Notes under the pieces: generated by a model
What the model saw: the letters and a program-made list of their open reading frames with translations, nothing else
The model's database searches: none
What the model was told of the DNA's origin: nothing
Assembly (NCBI GenBank): GCA_035771175.1
Contig: CM069595.1
Coordinates: forward strand, 2,645,056 to 2,709,055
Length of the DNA: 64,000 nucleotides
Direction of reading: 5' to 3'
DNA from: Paratinospora sagittata
Taxonomy: Eukaryota; Streptophyta; Magnoliopsida; Ranunculales; Menispermaceae
Position numbers and translations under genes: made by a program
Part shown: piece after piece, positions 25,503 to 38,900 of the stretch
How positions within the stretch are numbered: the first letter of the stretch is position 1
Layout: every line of letters starts with the position of its first letter

Positions 25503-28500
25503 ATGGGAGATGCTCAAGGTTTGCTTTCTTTTTCACCCTTTCTTTTCTTTGATTTTTGGCGTTTCCAATTAGTTGGTGATAGCGTGGAAAAATTCTTTAT
25601 AATGGATTTTTTTTTTTGTTTTTTTTGTGGAGATTACCTCTAAAGGTCCTGCTGTATTGTTCCCTAAATTTGGTATGTAGATAGCTTATGAATTTTCTAT
25701 TTTCCTTATTTTTCTACTGTGAAGAATGCGGATTGGGGATAAATAGAATAGATGGATCAAAATGTATCTCAACTGTGCCACTTCCAATCTTGCTAATGAT
25801 GGTTCCGATGTGGTTTAGTAATGGAGATAGTATTTTACCCCCTTTTTTTTTTTTTAAAGGGTGAATATTTGTTGATGCATGAATGTGGCTTTGGACAGTT
25901 CTAGTTGGCACATGGAAAACAAATTTTGTATATTGTTATTTTTTTTTTTTCATAGATTTTCAGTATCTTTCTTTCTCAACTTCTTGTCTAGGTTTAAGAC
26001 ACGTCTGAGATACAAGTGTAGTAAGGCTCTTTAGAGTTCAATTACAAAAAGATTTTGGGCAGCTAATTTATAGTGTAGAACTTTATTGGATTATTTATGA
26101 CGTGAATCACTTAATCAAATTAAGAAAAGGGCTAAAATTTCCTCATTAAGTATGTTTCCAAAATGGGCAAGGGGGAGTGAATCGATGCTCGGGTGTAGTA
26201 AAAAAAATGAGTGAGTTTCTTTGCACGAATGTAAATAAGTTAGTCCATATAATAGGCTTATATTGGTGATTTGGAACTTAAGAACACTAACATGCAAAGG
26301 AATGGAGATAGTAAATATTATGATTATGAGAAAAAAAAAATGCTTATAAGAGTTCAAATGAGTAAATGAAAAATTAAGAGAATCGAGAATACATGATGCA
26401 AACTATATAATTTTGGAAAATATAAAAATAGAAATGAACTATGAGGTGAGAATACTTGTAGACTAGAACTATGAAGAATATGTCGTTAAGATTACTAGGA
26501 AAGGAGAAAGAGTTATATGAATAAAACTTATAATAAAGTATAATATTTGCAATATAGTGCATATGCACTCCCAACAAACTAAAACATAATATTAGGAAAA
26601 TATGGATGAGTAATTCAAAAAATGCTTCAAGGAGAGGAGGTGGTGCATATGGGAGGAGATTTTAGTGGAAATAAAGTAGAGGGAGGGTAAGGTATGAAAT
26701 GATGTATGGAGGATCTGGATTTAGAGATAGGAATAAATCTAGAGTGAGGAACTAGACTTATGATTTCGTAATAGCATATACATATTTTAAAAGAAAGATG
26801 GTTGAACTCTTCATGGAGAACCACTTTAACTCAAAGAAAACTTTAGGTGTTTGATATGGTTGAACTCTTCATGGAGAACCATTTTAACTCAAAGAAAACT
26901 TTAGGTGTTTGATGTGAGAAGAATTGGTTCTCTATGGAGAAAACGCCTCAACTCAGGAAGTTTATTGTGGAAACAAATGAGGTGGGCTTGCCCAGCCTCC
27001 CACTATTTAGTCCCGCATCACCCCACTTATAGTGGAGAAGCCCCAACTCTTTTCTCTATCGTTTCTTTTCTCAACACCTCTCCATCTTTCCTTCCTCTCT
27101 GATGAATAATGTATTTTAGCATGTTTTTTATGTTTTTTTTTTTTAGTTTCTTTTTTAGAGAAGTTTTTATTTTGATATATTTAATTTTTTAGTAGTAGTT
27201 TTAGATAGTTTTTAATTTTTTTTTTTTTTATTTAAGTGTATTAAAAAGTGTTTAGAAGTATCTAAATAGAGTTTTAATAGGATTAGGAAGTTGCTTTTAT
27301 GTTATAGATAGGTTAGGAAACTTATTTTTAAGTGTTTTAAGTAGTTTAGAAGTTGTTTTAGGGGAGTTATCTATATAAGGAGTTTCAGTTACGAAATTTA
27401 GGAGATGAAGATCAATTATTATTATTATTTTGAATAATCTATTCAATACAATTTAGTTTGGTTTATTTCAATACAATCTACATCACTCTCCTTTCTCATT
27501 GTGTCTTCATTTTGATTCAAAACTAAAACCTAATTGACTAGAACTATTATTGGATTGGTCTAGGTAATTTAATAAATCTTTACGGGTTGATTTCATAGGG
27601 GCCCAAATTGGTCTTCTGATAAGATTGGGTGGTTGGAAATTTCTTCTAAAACCTACCTGGCTCAACTCGTGCACACCCTAGTTCAAACTGCCATAAAATC
27701 TTAAAGGACATGTTATAAAACTTGGTAAAAGACTAGGGATGAGGGAAGTTTTGAAAATTGTAGAGATGCAAAAAAATAAAAAAATAAAAAAGCTGTAACT
27801 AATGCTAAATTTAAAAGTATGATGATTTATATACTTAGGTTAGGCACAAAGGAAGATGAAGAAATTATATAGTAAATTTGAAAACTAAAAGAAACTAGAA
27901 AAAAAAATCTTAACCAATTAAGTTTATTAAAAATGACAATTAAAGAGTTTTGTGAGAAAAGAAGAGATCAAAGAAAGCTGAAGGATATCTTGTTTCTGAT
28001 TTTAATTTTCTCAGCATAAAGGCTGTTTTGGTGCCAAAGAATCGTTTCTCGTTATCAGCTCAGAGGCTCATTTTAATATTATGAAAAATTGTATTTGTTA
28101 CCTATTTTTACCTGTAACATTAATATTGCTATTCTTTTGGGACAATGAAAACTCTTTTCTGAAAAAAAAGGAGGAAAAAATAAAGTAAGGAAGTGTAATG
28201 AAGCAGTATGACAGAAAGAGCATTTTGCATACAATTAATTTCTAGATGGACATTGCCATGCAGCTAATACAGCAATGGAAGACAGAGCTGCTTCTTCTTC
28301 AGTAGATGGTTTGCCTTCTTCTGAGCATCAGATAGAAGTTGAAGAAGCTGGTAATTGTCATTCCTTGTTTGGAATGTTTGGGTAATTGTTACTACATTTA
28401 TAAATATATTGCAAGGCAGTTTTTCATTTCTTTCCTGTTATGTTTAAAGATTTCCTATCTTTCTCATCTCACACATCCACTTACTCATTTTTGTATTGTA

Positions 28501-31500
28501 CTTCGTCATGACCCCGCTGTTGATCACCTACACACACATTATTGTCAGCGTTTGATCTGTTGCATAAACTTGCTTTCATTTTTAGTAATACATTTAGTTG
28601 TGTATGGATAATTATTAACTTAGTGTGGAATGGAGGAAGGGGAAAAAAGACTTTGTTGAGATGAGTTGAGTAGTTGTGCGTGGCTTCTGCAGTGTGCTGT
28701 TCTTGCAGTATAAGTTGGGGGCAACTTGACCAATTGTCTCCTACTTGGGGCTTGTGCAGCTAGTGAAATTCAATGATGTCAATGTGTTGCTTACAAGGTT
28801 AATATTGGGAATCTATGCAGGATTGGTGTGGGTTCTTGTGGATCAGATCATGAATATTCGTAAGATTCTATGAGCTACTAAAAGTACTTTTCTATAATAT
28901 ATAAAAAATAAGAAGGCACCCCTAGCATGAGCCAAGGAGGCCCTCAAAAGGAGCAATTACAAGAGAAGAACCCACTTGAAACTAAGGTCTCCCAAACATT
29001 TCTAATATACCTAACATACGCATGAGAAGCATAAATTGACAGTCAAACACTCATATCAGCAGTTAAGCACAAAAAAAAAAAAAACAATCTAAGTAACTAG
29101 GCCTTGCAATAAACCAAACCCACACAGTGACTTACATATATTAATTCTGAATTCAACAGTAAACTGTGACAAAACTTGGTAAGTATGTAACAAATAAATT
29201 AATGAAATAAAAGCATAAATTAATGAAATAAAGGACACGAAAAGGCATATAATATTGAAAATAAAATGACAAGCATAGTTGCTGCAATTGGAAGGCTTGG
29301 GTTTTGTGATTGGAAGAAGAGGGGGAAATGTAATGTGTGTCTATTGTATGTAACTTATTTAATTAATTTTTATCATCTAGGCCATGTTTATGTGACATGC
29401 CAGAACTACGTCAATTACCTAGTTATACTTGATGACACTGCTGAAGTTGCATTTTGCACCAGCCAGTGAGGAAAAAGAACAAGGAATAACATTATATGCA
29501 ATTATGTACAAACCAAGCGTAGACTTGTTCAATTCAAAGAAATAGTCCTCATGTTCGGCATGTGTACAAAGTTATAATATGCTTTCGATCAAATGAGCCG
29601 AGTATGTGCATTGCCATTGCGATTCTATATAGTTGGCCTTAATACTGTACAATATTAATTTTAAATGTAAATATCAGCTTAACTCAATTAGGCTTTTTTC
29701 CAACTATATGAGGTTGGCTACATGAGTTCACTTCCTCCACTCTGCTCTATCAAGCGCGAAGTTGGCATTTATATTGCAAGTAAAGTTTTATTCGTAAATA
29801 CTCAACTCAACTCAAAAACCTTTTTCCAACTACATGGGGTCGGCTACATGAATCCACTTCCTACACTCCGCTCTATCAAGGGCTAAGTCTACATTCAAAT
29901 TACAAGAAGTTAGATCTTTCTTAATTTTATGTGTAAATGATTCCTGGAAATTTTGCATGTTTGGTTAATGTAGCTTGTATTATCTTTATTTGAGGATGCA
30001 AGTTTGCCACTTCATCAGTTGTAATTGTTACATATTCTTTTGCTGATAGTGAGGCTTATTCTAGCTCAAGTGAGTTTTTTTCAAGTATCTTATATCGTAA
30101 CAGAAAGGAAGGCTCGGGTGAATGCTGCATGGGAGCAAATGAATCAGCGTTTATCTATTAAAGTACCCAAGTCTTTTACTACTAAATCCAATTCAATGCT
30201 AAATAAAGCAGCGCCAACGACTTCTAATGTGAGGATCTTTTCTTTCATGACCCCCGTTTCTCTTTTTTTTTTTTCCTTCTTGATGTCATAATAATTGCAA
30301 GTGTATCATTGACCATGCCTGTTGAAACTAAATTATGCGGCATATTGGTTGACCTTGATTTTCTTATATAGAATTGGATGACCGCCCTTGGTCTGACAAC
30401 TAGGGAGGCCACATCGCCTGGATTGGACTTACCACAGAAGAGGCCAAACGTTGGGCAGAGTGTCACCAGTGATGAGACCAAGAGACTTGCTGCTGCTGCT
30501 CTATTGGCAGTCAAGGATGCTGCTGCCTCTGCCACCACAGGAAGAGGTAAAATAGAGGTAGGTGGTCTTTTTGAGTAGCTATAGCTTGATCTTAGATTCT
30601 TGCTTGTCTGTTATCATTTATGAAAGCAAAAGCATTTAGTTATAAATGAAAATAGTGCTTACAGTAACTGTAATTGTGAAAGTCACAATTCTTAATATGC
30701 ATGGTTTTTAATTTTTCATCAAACTGGTTTTTATTCCAGAGGCTCCATTCTTAGATTTTTGCCAACTTGCACCTTCAGTGTCCCGTCAAGAGGGAATTCT
30801 TTGCAGCTCTACTGCAGTGTTATTTCGATTTCAGCTTTTCAAACAGAACTTTGTAATATATTGTTTGAACAGAGCAATTTATTGTGGTTACAAGAAATTT
30901 TCAAAAATAGTGGAATATTAATTCATTGTTTCGGAATTGAAAAGTTCAATAATGTCACAAACAGAAAAAACAAAGGAAATTAGAAAAAGAAAAAACTTAC
31001 AAACATTGAGGAAATAATGAGAATGCAATCTTCTAATTAATCCTATAGTTTGTGTTAAGTAATTTGCTTTTAATTCTTCTAAATGCTTGGGTAAATTGCT
31101 TCTTAACATTATGACCCAGTATATAACTTGTGGTTGTCCACTATGTTCAAGAATTGAGGTCATGAATTATATCGTCTTCCGTTCATATTGATGTTGAGTG
31201 GCTTCTAAATGATGACGTTATGGGGAGCAGACAAGCTCTGCTAAAAGATGGTTCAATGCAATGATGTGAACATAGTTTTGAATTCGTCTATAATTTTCTT
31301 TCAACATATTTACTGCATGTTGCAGATCACAGAGGTTCGAGACTTTGCAGGCCAGGAGGTTGAATTAAAGAAGCTTGTTGATGCTGACTCGAAGGAGGCA
31401 ACTGAGAAGGCCAAGGTGCCCGTGGGGCCAACCTCTGCTGTCGATGCTGTTCTTGAGCAAATCAAGAAGAAACAAAAACTGAGTGTACTAGACAAAACAA

Positions 31501-31697
31501 AGAAGGATTGGGGGGAATTCAAGGATGAAAACAAAGGGCTAGAGGACGAGTTGGATGCATACAAGAAGAGCTCCAACCAATATCTGGATAGGGTTTCCTT
31601 CTTGCAGAGAACAGATTTGCGGGAATTTGAGCGGGAAAGGGATGTCCGTTTGGCTTTGCAGGCAAAAAGGAGGATAGATATGCGCGAGGAACCTTAG
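25503..31697 (+). CDS. SWC5: SWR1-complex subunit SWC5 (BCNT/CFDP1 family)
   Basis: Five exons: 25503-25518, 28246-28350, 30104-30228, 30372-30557 and 31326-31697. They give 267 residues with all joins in phase. The N-terminal third is acidic and low-complexity, the middle is Ala-rich, and the C terminus (about 190-267) is the BCNT-C domain. That domain includes KLSVLDKTKKDWGEFK and YLDRVSFLQR. SWC5 stimulates ATP-dependent exchange of H2A for H2A.Z by the nuclear SWR1 remodeller. The first coding exon is only 16 nt and is followed by a 2.7-kb intron (25519-28245) containing repeats. The second intron (28351-30103) holds two copies of a dispersed short repeat. Family assignment is strong. Confidence 0.93.
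26798..26913. repeat. 58-bp direct tandem duplication in SWC5 intron 1
   Basis: Copies at 26798-26855 and 26856-26913 start ATGGTTGAACTCTTCATGGA and differ at one or two positions. A degenerate partial third copy follows (~26920-26960). Confidence 0.9.
26915..27500 (+). mobile_element. Possible LTR-like or other retroelement remnant in SWC5 intron 1
   Basis: The segment has a TATATAAGG box (~27370) followed ~45-100 bp later by AATAATCTATTCAATACA. This resembles the promoter and start region of plant LTRs and is preceded by T-rich DNA. No coding domain, matching second LTR or target duplication was seen. This is a weak call. Confidence 0.25.
29679..29906 (+). repeat. Two adjacent copies of a dispersed ~105-bp repeat (GGTCGGCTACATG type)
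   Basis: Copies at ~29679-29783 and ~29801-29906 share AACTCAA, TTTTTCCAACTA, GGNTGGCTACATGA, CACTTCCT and GCTCTATCAAG. Further copies lie at ~32240-32345 (plus) and ~37575-37675 (minus). It is a dispersed short repeat whose class was not identified. Confidence 0.75.
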
Positions 31698-32239
31698 CAG
31701 TGAGAGATACTCTTTGCTTTGCTTTGTTTTAGATGGAGCAATAGTAATATTCACTGCAGAAAGAAAAGCAAGAAGTGTTGGAGCTGAAGTTAAAGGTAAG
31801 GATGTAAGGGGAACTGGGCAGAGGTGGATAGGGGATGGTGGCATTGGGAACTATTAATAATTCTGCTTCTCTAATGTTTATAATGAATACCATATTACCC
31901 CAATTCTTCATCCTGCATTTGGGGGACATTTGTAGAAGTCAAATATCAAAAATCAAGCAAAATGAATTGATTCTGAGGGTTGATGGCCCTGAAACAATGT
32001 TATTGTCTGCTCTCTCTCTCTCTCTCTTTACATGCAGTTCTGGAGTTACCATATTTCTGAATTTTACTCATGGAAATTGCATTGCAAGATCAATTGATTC
32101 AGCCTCTTATAAAGTCCTTGCGAGTGTCTGTGTCATCTCATGGCATCACTTGAATACTGTGAATATCTAAATAAGAATACAAAACAGAGGAAATCTTGTG
32201 CTTAATTGAAGTTTTCTTGCAAATATGTAGACTATTATC
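31698..32239. other. 3' UTR and flank of SWC5
   Basis: Probably the 3' UTR of the upstream gene. It includes a short (CT)n at ~32013-32028. No other feature was seen. Confidence 0.45.
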
Positions 32240-32345
32240 ATATTCAACTCAAAAAAGCCTATTTCCTAATTGCATGAGATCAGAAATATGATTTCACCTT
32301 TTGTTTACTCTACTCTATCAAGGGCTTAGGGTATGTTTATATTAC
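32240..32345 (+). repeat. Third copy of the GGTCGGCTACATG-type dispersed repeat, diverged
   Basis: Keeps ATTCAACTCA, the CTAATTGCATGAGATC equivalent and CTCTATCAAGGGCTTAGG, and ends in an ATTACAA block as in the copies near 29.7 kb. Confidence 0.6.
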
Positions 32346-32790
32346 AAATAGTTATATCTTATGTTATTTTAGGTCTTCGTATACATCTTATTATCTTGGA
32401 TGCTTATAAGATGATTTTTCCCTACTCATGAAATAGCCTACATTTAAATTACAAGTATATATATATGTTATTTCTATTTTTTTTCAAATCAAACTAATCA
32501 GTTTATTTGTTTTTTCTAATTTTATCTTTTGTTTAGGTGACTCCTTATATCATTTTTCAAATGAGTTGAATTCTAATATTTTTGCGTAATAATTTTTCTA
32601 AAAATATATTTTATTTTAGTTTAAATCACAATATTACCTCTTTAATTATGATGTGTAACGCTGTAACATGTGTTTGATTTATGCTATTCTATGATAAAAA
32701 AACAATTAATTTCAGTATCTTTAAGGAAAATGTAACCTTAAACGCACGAGAGAGCAAGAGCACTGCCATTCCCTTTTAGACTTGAGTGGC

Positions 32791-32800
32791 TTATAAAAAG
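32791..32800 (+). promoter_or_regulatory. Probable TATA box of the SRPBCC-domain gene
   Basis: CTTATAAAAAGG lies about 105 bases before the ATG at 32902, a usual distance for a plant TATA box with a short 5' UTR. Confidence 0.55.
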
Positions 32801-32901
32801 GCACAATAATATGGCATCAGGTGAGAACTGAAAAGCAACGGCATTTGTCTCTCGCTCGTTCGTTCTATTCCATATTTTTTTACTAGTCTCTCGCTACCAT
32901 C

Positions 32902-35900
32902 ATGCCTTACTCTGCTGCTGCAACATGTATTTCAAGCACAACCACCACCTCGCTTATCCATTTAAGAAGAAGCAGTAGAAGTGGAATAATTCCCTGGAAC
33001 TCGATTTCATTCAATCAATTCTCTTTCTCTTCCAGAGGACAACAATCTCTTAGTGAAATCTTCTTCAGAAGTAGTAAAAGCTCACATGGGCCGAAGAGAA
33101 AATCAATCTTCACTAGCACCAGACCCTTTTCCCCTGTCATGGAATGGCAAGATTGCTGGTAATTTTCTCTCTATCTTTTAAGTTTTTTTAATCCTTTTTT
33201 TTTCCGAGCTCAGAATTGAGTAATTTATTGCTTCTACATTGTTCTGTTTTAAGGCTCTAGTGGGTAGGATCTGAGCTGAAGTGGGTAGTTGGTAGAATCG
33301 TTAAATCATGATCTGAGCTGAAGTGGGTAGTGCCTGTCAATATTTAATTGGCGTGTTTGAGGAGAAATTCAGTTTATTGGAGAAACACCCTTTTCGATTT
33401 TACTGTTTTTTCTTCATTTTTTTAATAGTGGAAGGTATTGATGGTTTTCTTAGATTGTTGGATCTCCTTCAATGTATTATTGCCCCTTGTACTCATTTAT
33501 CGGTTGTAGAATGTTTTCATGGATTTTGTGTAGGTATTTTGTTGGGCATCTCTGGATTGAAATAGTAACCTCACATTAGTTGTAAACTAATTCATTATTT
33601 GGATATAAGTTTGGATCGCTTGTTTAGCGGTATAGAGTTCTTTTAGAGAAAATCCCCGCACTTGGGCTCAAAGGTAGTAAAGTAGAAAAAAATGTGCTCG
33701 TAGTTGAGGATTGAAGTTCTAGGTTCAACTCTTATCACTACCTCACCCTAGGGGGTGAGGGGGATTAATGGGTCAGGAGCACGCTTGATACCTAGGGCGG
33801 TTTGATGATGGAGCTGGTTACACAACTTACTACTAACATTGCATCTTCTCAAATAAAAAATAAAATAAAAAAGTTCTAAGCTTGCCAACTAGTAGTATTG
33901 GAGCTTTTTTTTTTTGCTTGGACTTAGCTTGCATTTTGAGACGATTTAGCTTCAAACATAGATCATGCTATGGTGATAAATGATTAAATGTCATTGAATC
34001 TGGTCCCAGGTAGAGATCGTTGGGACTGTGTTGACCGATAATTTTGCATCAGTTGTGAAAATAATTTACTATAGAATGTAAGCGAGGTAGTAATATCATG
34101 GGCTTGTAGAAAAGAAATCCCACTGAAATTTTTAGATGTATTTAAATGGTGTCTTCGCTTAAATGATACATGTTTAGGTTCCCAAGTATAGTCCCATGCT
34201 TAAGAATGCAGCTACTAACTCAAAATATTTGAATACAGTGCCAAGATGGAAGTTGATGTTCCTTGTTCGGTTGCATATAAATGTTATTCTGATCGTGAGA
34301 CCATTCCTCGTTGGATGCCATTCATATCATCTGTAAAGGTGTGTACTACTATTATTTTAATTTTCCATTTCTTATTATCAGGGAAGAACGTTGCCATTTG
34401 TAAAAGTTTCCCAGTTAACAGTGTTTTATTAGTCAATCCTTTTTAATCTTTCCTTTACAGCTACACTAGAGGAGTCTTTTCATAGTTTCCTTTTTCACAG
34501 ATTAGCTTAAATTTAGCATAGTTAATGGATGCTAATTTGTTGTCTTTCAATCAGTCAATATTTGGACTACAAAAATTTAATGGCACTTTCATTACTTGAT
34601 TGTATTATCTTGTTTTTCATTAAATTCATATCCCTTGCTTGGCTGAATCAGAGTTTCTTGGTCCAAATACTGAAAGATTGCTTTCTACCATTTCTATTTG
34701 ATTGGTGATGCTTGAAGAGGCTAGAATTTCCAAGTGCAGTTATTCCAAATTTCTGTTGTTTTCCTTTCTTTTAGTAAGAGGTGAATCATGAGCCAGGCTT
34801 TCCCAGTCAATCCCAATTAATGAAATCTTCTAGTCCTTCATGGTTGTCAAGTGATTATCAACTTCTTTCAAGACTTGGATGTCTCTTTGGATTAGCTAAA
34901 TTGTGCTTTTATGGAGTACAGATTTCCTGTAGATCAATTTGTCTTCCTAGTTAGTCAAGTTGATTTATATCAGTGTTTGTTTCTTGTTTAGTATCTGAAC
35001 ATTGACCGTTGGATGGTTAGAAGTTAAATAATTCTTATAAGGGGAAATGGTGGAATGATGAATGTTTTAGAGCAGGGGATGGCACCAAGTATTATCTAAT
35101 CATTGATATCTATGGCAGTGTGGAAGTGGCCAAAACCATATTATAGAGAACACTGAAAAACACGCTTCATATGTAGAACTTACACAACATCCAGTGTCTT
35201 AGAATGTCTGTGCAAATCTAGTAAATTAAATTGAATTATCAAGATTCAAAAATATGTAACCTAAAAAATCCTTGTATCTGTCTCTTGAAAATCCATATGG
35301 TGGAATGATGAATGTTTTAGAGCAGGGGATGGCACCAAGTATTATCTAATCATTGATATCTATGCCAGTGTGGAAGTGGCCAAAACCATATTATAGAGAA
35401 CACTGAAAAACACGCTTCATATGTAGAACTTACACAACATCCAGTGTCTTAGAGTGTCTGTGCAAATCTAGTAAATTAAATTGAATTATCAAGATTCAAA
35501 AATATGTAACCTAAAAAATCCTTGTATCTGTCTCTTGAAAATCCATATGTGGAATGATAAAACAACATGGTTCCGCAACTTAAATACCAACTTGCATGTT
35601 TTCAAATACCGTACATCTAACCAGGTCCTGGTTTTTCTTACACTAACTTGCTTTTTATGTAATAACTAGGTTTATATATGAAGCAACAAAAAATCAAATA
35701 ACTAGGTTTATATATGAAGCAACAAAGAATCAAATAACTAGGTTTATTTATGATGTGGGCACTTGGCCACTTTCTTACCTAGGGCTACCCTTGGGGGGTA
35801 ATCCAATCAAGAAGGAATTCTGGGATCCGGTGATTTCTAAAGTTGACAAAAAAATGAGTGGGTGGAGAAGTTGTTTTTTGTCTAGGGGTCAACGCCTCAT

Positions 35901-38900
35901 TCTTATTAAATTAGTTTTGCAGACAATTCCTAACTACTACCTGTCTCTTTTTGGAGCTCCTAGGGAGGTGGTGTCCAAGCTAGAGAGAGCAATGCGTACC
36001 TTTTTTTGGAAAGGGGGTGATGACGGTAAGGGGTTTCATCTTGTTAGTTGGAAAACTGTGCAAAAATCTGAGCTTGATGGTGGTCTTGGTATTGGCAACA
36101 TCAAGCTTTGGAACAAGGTTCTTGGGGCAAAATGGCTTTGGAGGTTTATGAAGGAAGATGAGTCTCTCTGGGTAAAAGTTATTCGAAGCAAATTTGGGTG
36201 TATGAGTAATGGACGAGAATCAAGGAACACTTCACATACCTCACATCGTAGTCCATGGAAATTTATTTCCAGCCTTTATCAGGCTTTCCTACCCCACATA
36301 ACCCCCAAACTTGGTAATGGACAAATTATTCGGTTTTGGGAAGATACGTGGTGTGGTGCTACCCCCTTTGCCATATCTTTCCCAAATCTTTATCGCCTAT
36401 CTAACTCAGCCAATAAACCTGTAGCCCATTTCCTGTCCCAAATCCCAGCTGATAACAATGAATCACCCACATGGAACCTACACTTTCCTAGATCTGCCAC
36501 AAACAGAGAAATTGCTGAGATTGGGCCTATGCTTGCTACTCTTGACCAAGCTAGATTCTCCCCTTCTTCAGCTGACTGTTTCTTATGGTCTCTGGACAAC
36601 ACGGGTTCCTATTCTTGTAAATCATTCTTCACCTACCTCAACAATACCAATGATCCTATGTCGACATCCCTATGTCATCACATTTGGAAGGTCCCAATTC
36701 CAACAAAAATTCAAGTTTTTGGTTGGTTGGCTGCTATCAACAGATTATGTACCCAGGATTTGCTACAAACCCATTGGAGTATTTCTCCACATTGCTGTGC
36801 TCTATGTCTACAGGATCATGAGAATGTGGACCATATTTTCTTCTGATGCGCCTACTCTTTGCAGGTTTGGCAGTGGGACCATCTACTTCACGGGAAGTTT
36901 ATTACCCCGGGCTCTTGCGAGAATTGTCTCAAATTCAATCACATGCTGCTGGTTTCACAAGGAGAAGGAAAGATATCTGTTGTATTGTTTCCTTTGCTGT
37001 CTTGTGGGCAATTTGGATAGAGAGAAATAATAGGGGATACTCAATGGGTTGTCGAGAGATGAAATGCTTGTTTGCAAGTTTTCCAAGACCTTAGCTGCAG
37101 GTTGGATTAGCTCATGTAAGCTAGGTGTAGGTTATACTTTCTCTGAATGGTTTTGGAATTGGGATGCTTTAATGTAAGGAGTTGCTGGATTGTTTGGGTG
37201 TGAGGGTTTCAGCAAGAGGTGGTTTTGTTGTGTATGGTTGTGTTGAGCATTCCTTATGCTCAATGTCATATGTACTTATTTCCCCTATTAATATATCTTT
37301 ATTGCCTCTTCTCAAAAAAAAAAAAAAAAACTCCATGACGCCCTATGTTTAATTGAAAATTTAGGATATTCCATACAACATTTTACAAGGTTAACTAAAA
37401 GGAACTATTGCAGCAGTTATTGTTGTTGCTTGTCCAAACTATGCTACTTTTGATTTGAGTGTCACAGTTTTCTCTAGTAAGTAGGTTTATCCAAGCTCAT
37501 ACAAAGGAGGAGGGTTGCGTTAGGTAGCTAACAACTAGCATAAAACTTTGCCAGATTAACTATAAGAAGGGCTAGGATGATGTCGAGTTCGCCCTTGATA
37601 GATTGGAGTGGAGGAAGCGATTCATATAGCCAACCCATGTAATTCGAAATGGGCTTAGTTTTTGAGTTTAGTTTTCTCTAGTAAATTGCTTATATTAGTG
37701 GTGTTGCACTTTTGAACTAATGGTAAGGTGAGGACATGGAGATTCTAACGTTGAACGGTATGAAACAGGTTTTACAAGATAAGCCTGACCTCTCACGTTG
37801 GTCATTGAAGTATGAAGCATTTGGTCGTGATATTGAGTTTTCTTGGCTTGCAAAAAATCTGCAGGTGTGGATGTTGAGATGTCCCCGCTTTATTTATTGT
37901 TTACATTTCTTTCTTATTCTTTTAGGGCTCGTTTGGTGTGCAGGATTGGATGACATAAGACTTTTTTTAGTCCCAAACCCATGTTTAGCTGCCGACCAGG
38001 ATGGGATAAAAAGTAATCTCATCATCATTTTTATCCCATTGTAATAGGATAAAATAGTGATGACCAAAAGGGGGGGATTATTTTTATTCCATTGTAATGG
38101 GTTTTGCATTTTATTTATTTTTTAATTGTTTAATTCTATCGTATCCTATCTTATCCAATCCAAACCCATAAAAATAATTCTATCGTATCTTGCGCACCAA
38201 ACAAGCCCTTATATTGTGAAATCTAATGCTCGAGTAATATTTTCTTCCATACTAATATAATAGCAAGTTCTTTGCAGCCAATCCCCAATCAGAAAATTCA
38301 CTGGCGATCTCTAGAAGGTCTTCCTAACAGGTACAAAGATGTAACTGTACAATAGACACGTTATACAGGGATCTAGCACAAACTCTGCTAGTTCCACTAT
38401 CTTACCTCTAGAACTTCAGTATTGTGATTCTTTTGTTAATTCTTTGAAGTAATTTGAGACCAGATTTTGTTGTATTTATAGACAAAATTCCTTTCTCTTT
38501 AAGAACTTTTGGGGCCTGAATCATAGTATATGATGCTTCTATGCCACGTGCAATTGGGCATCCCGTTAGGAATATCCTTAATTCTTGAACCATAAATACC
38601 ACATTAAAGGCGTGCTTCATATGCATATATTAACATTTCTAGCCTCTTGAGCTTGCAATGAATGATAACATGTATGCCTTTTTCTGCACTCCCTGTGGTC
38701 TGTTTCCAAATAAAGGTTCATTCATATATATACACTCCCACACCACATTTACATATTTATTTACATATTTATGTGTGTGTGTGTGTGTATTTTTCATTTT
38801 CTTGTAATACCTTATTCGGCTTTACTTTGTAGTTGTTGTGAACAATTTTTGTTTCCTTTTTGAATGGCAGAGGAGTTGTACGGTTTTATCCAAAAGGCCC

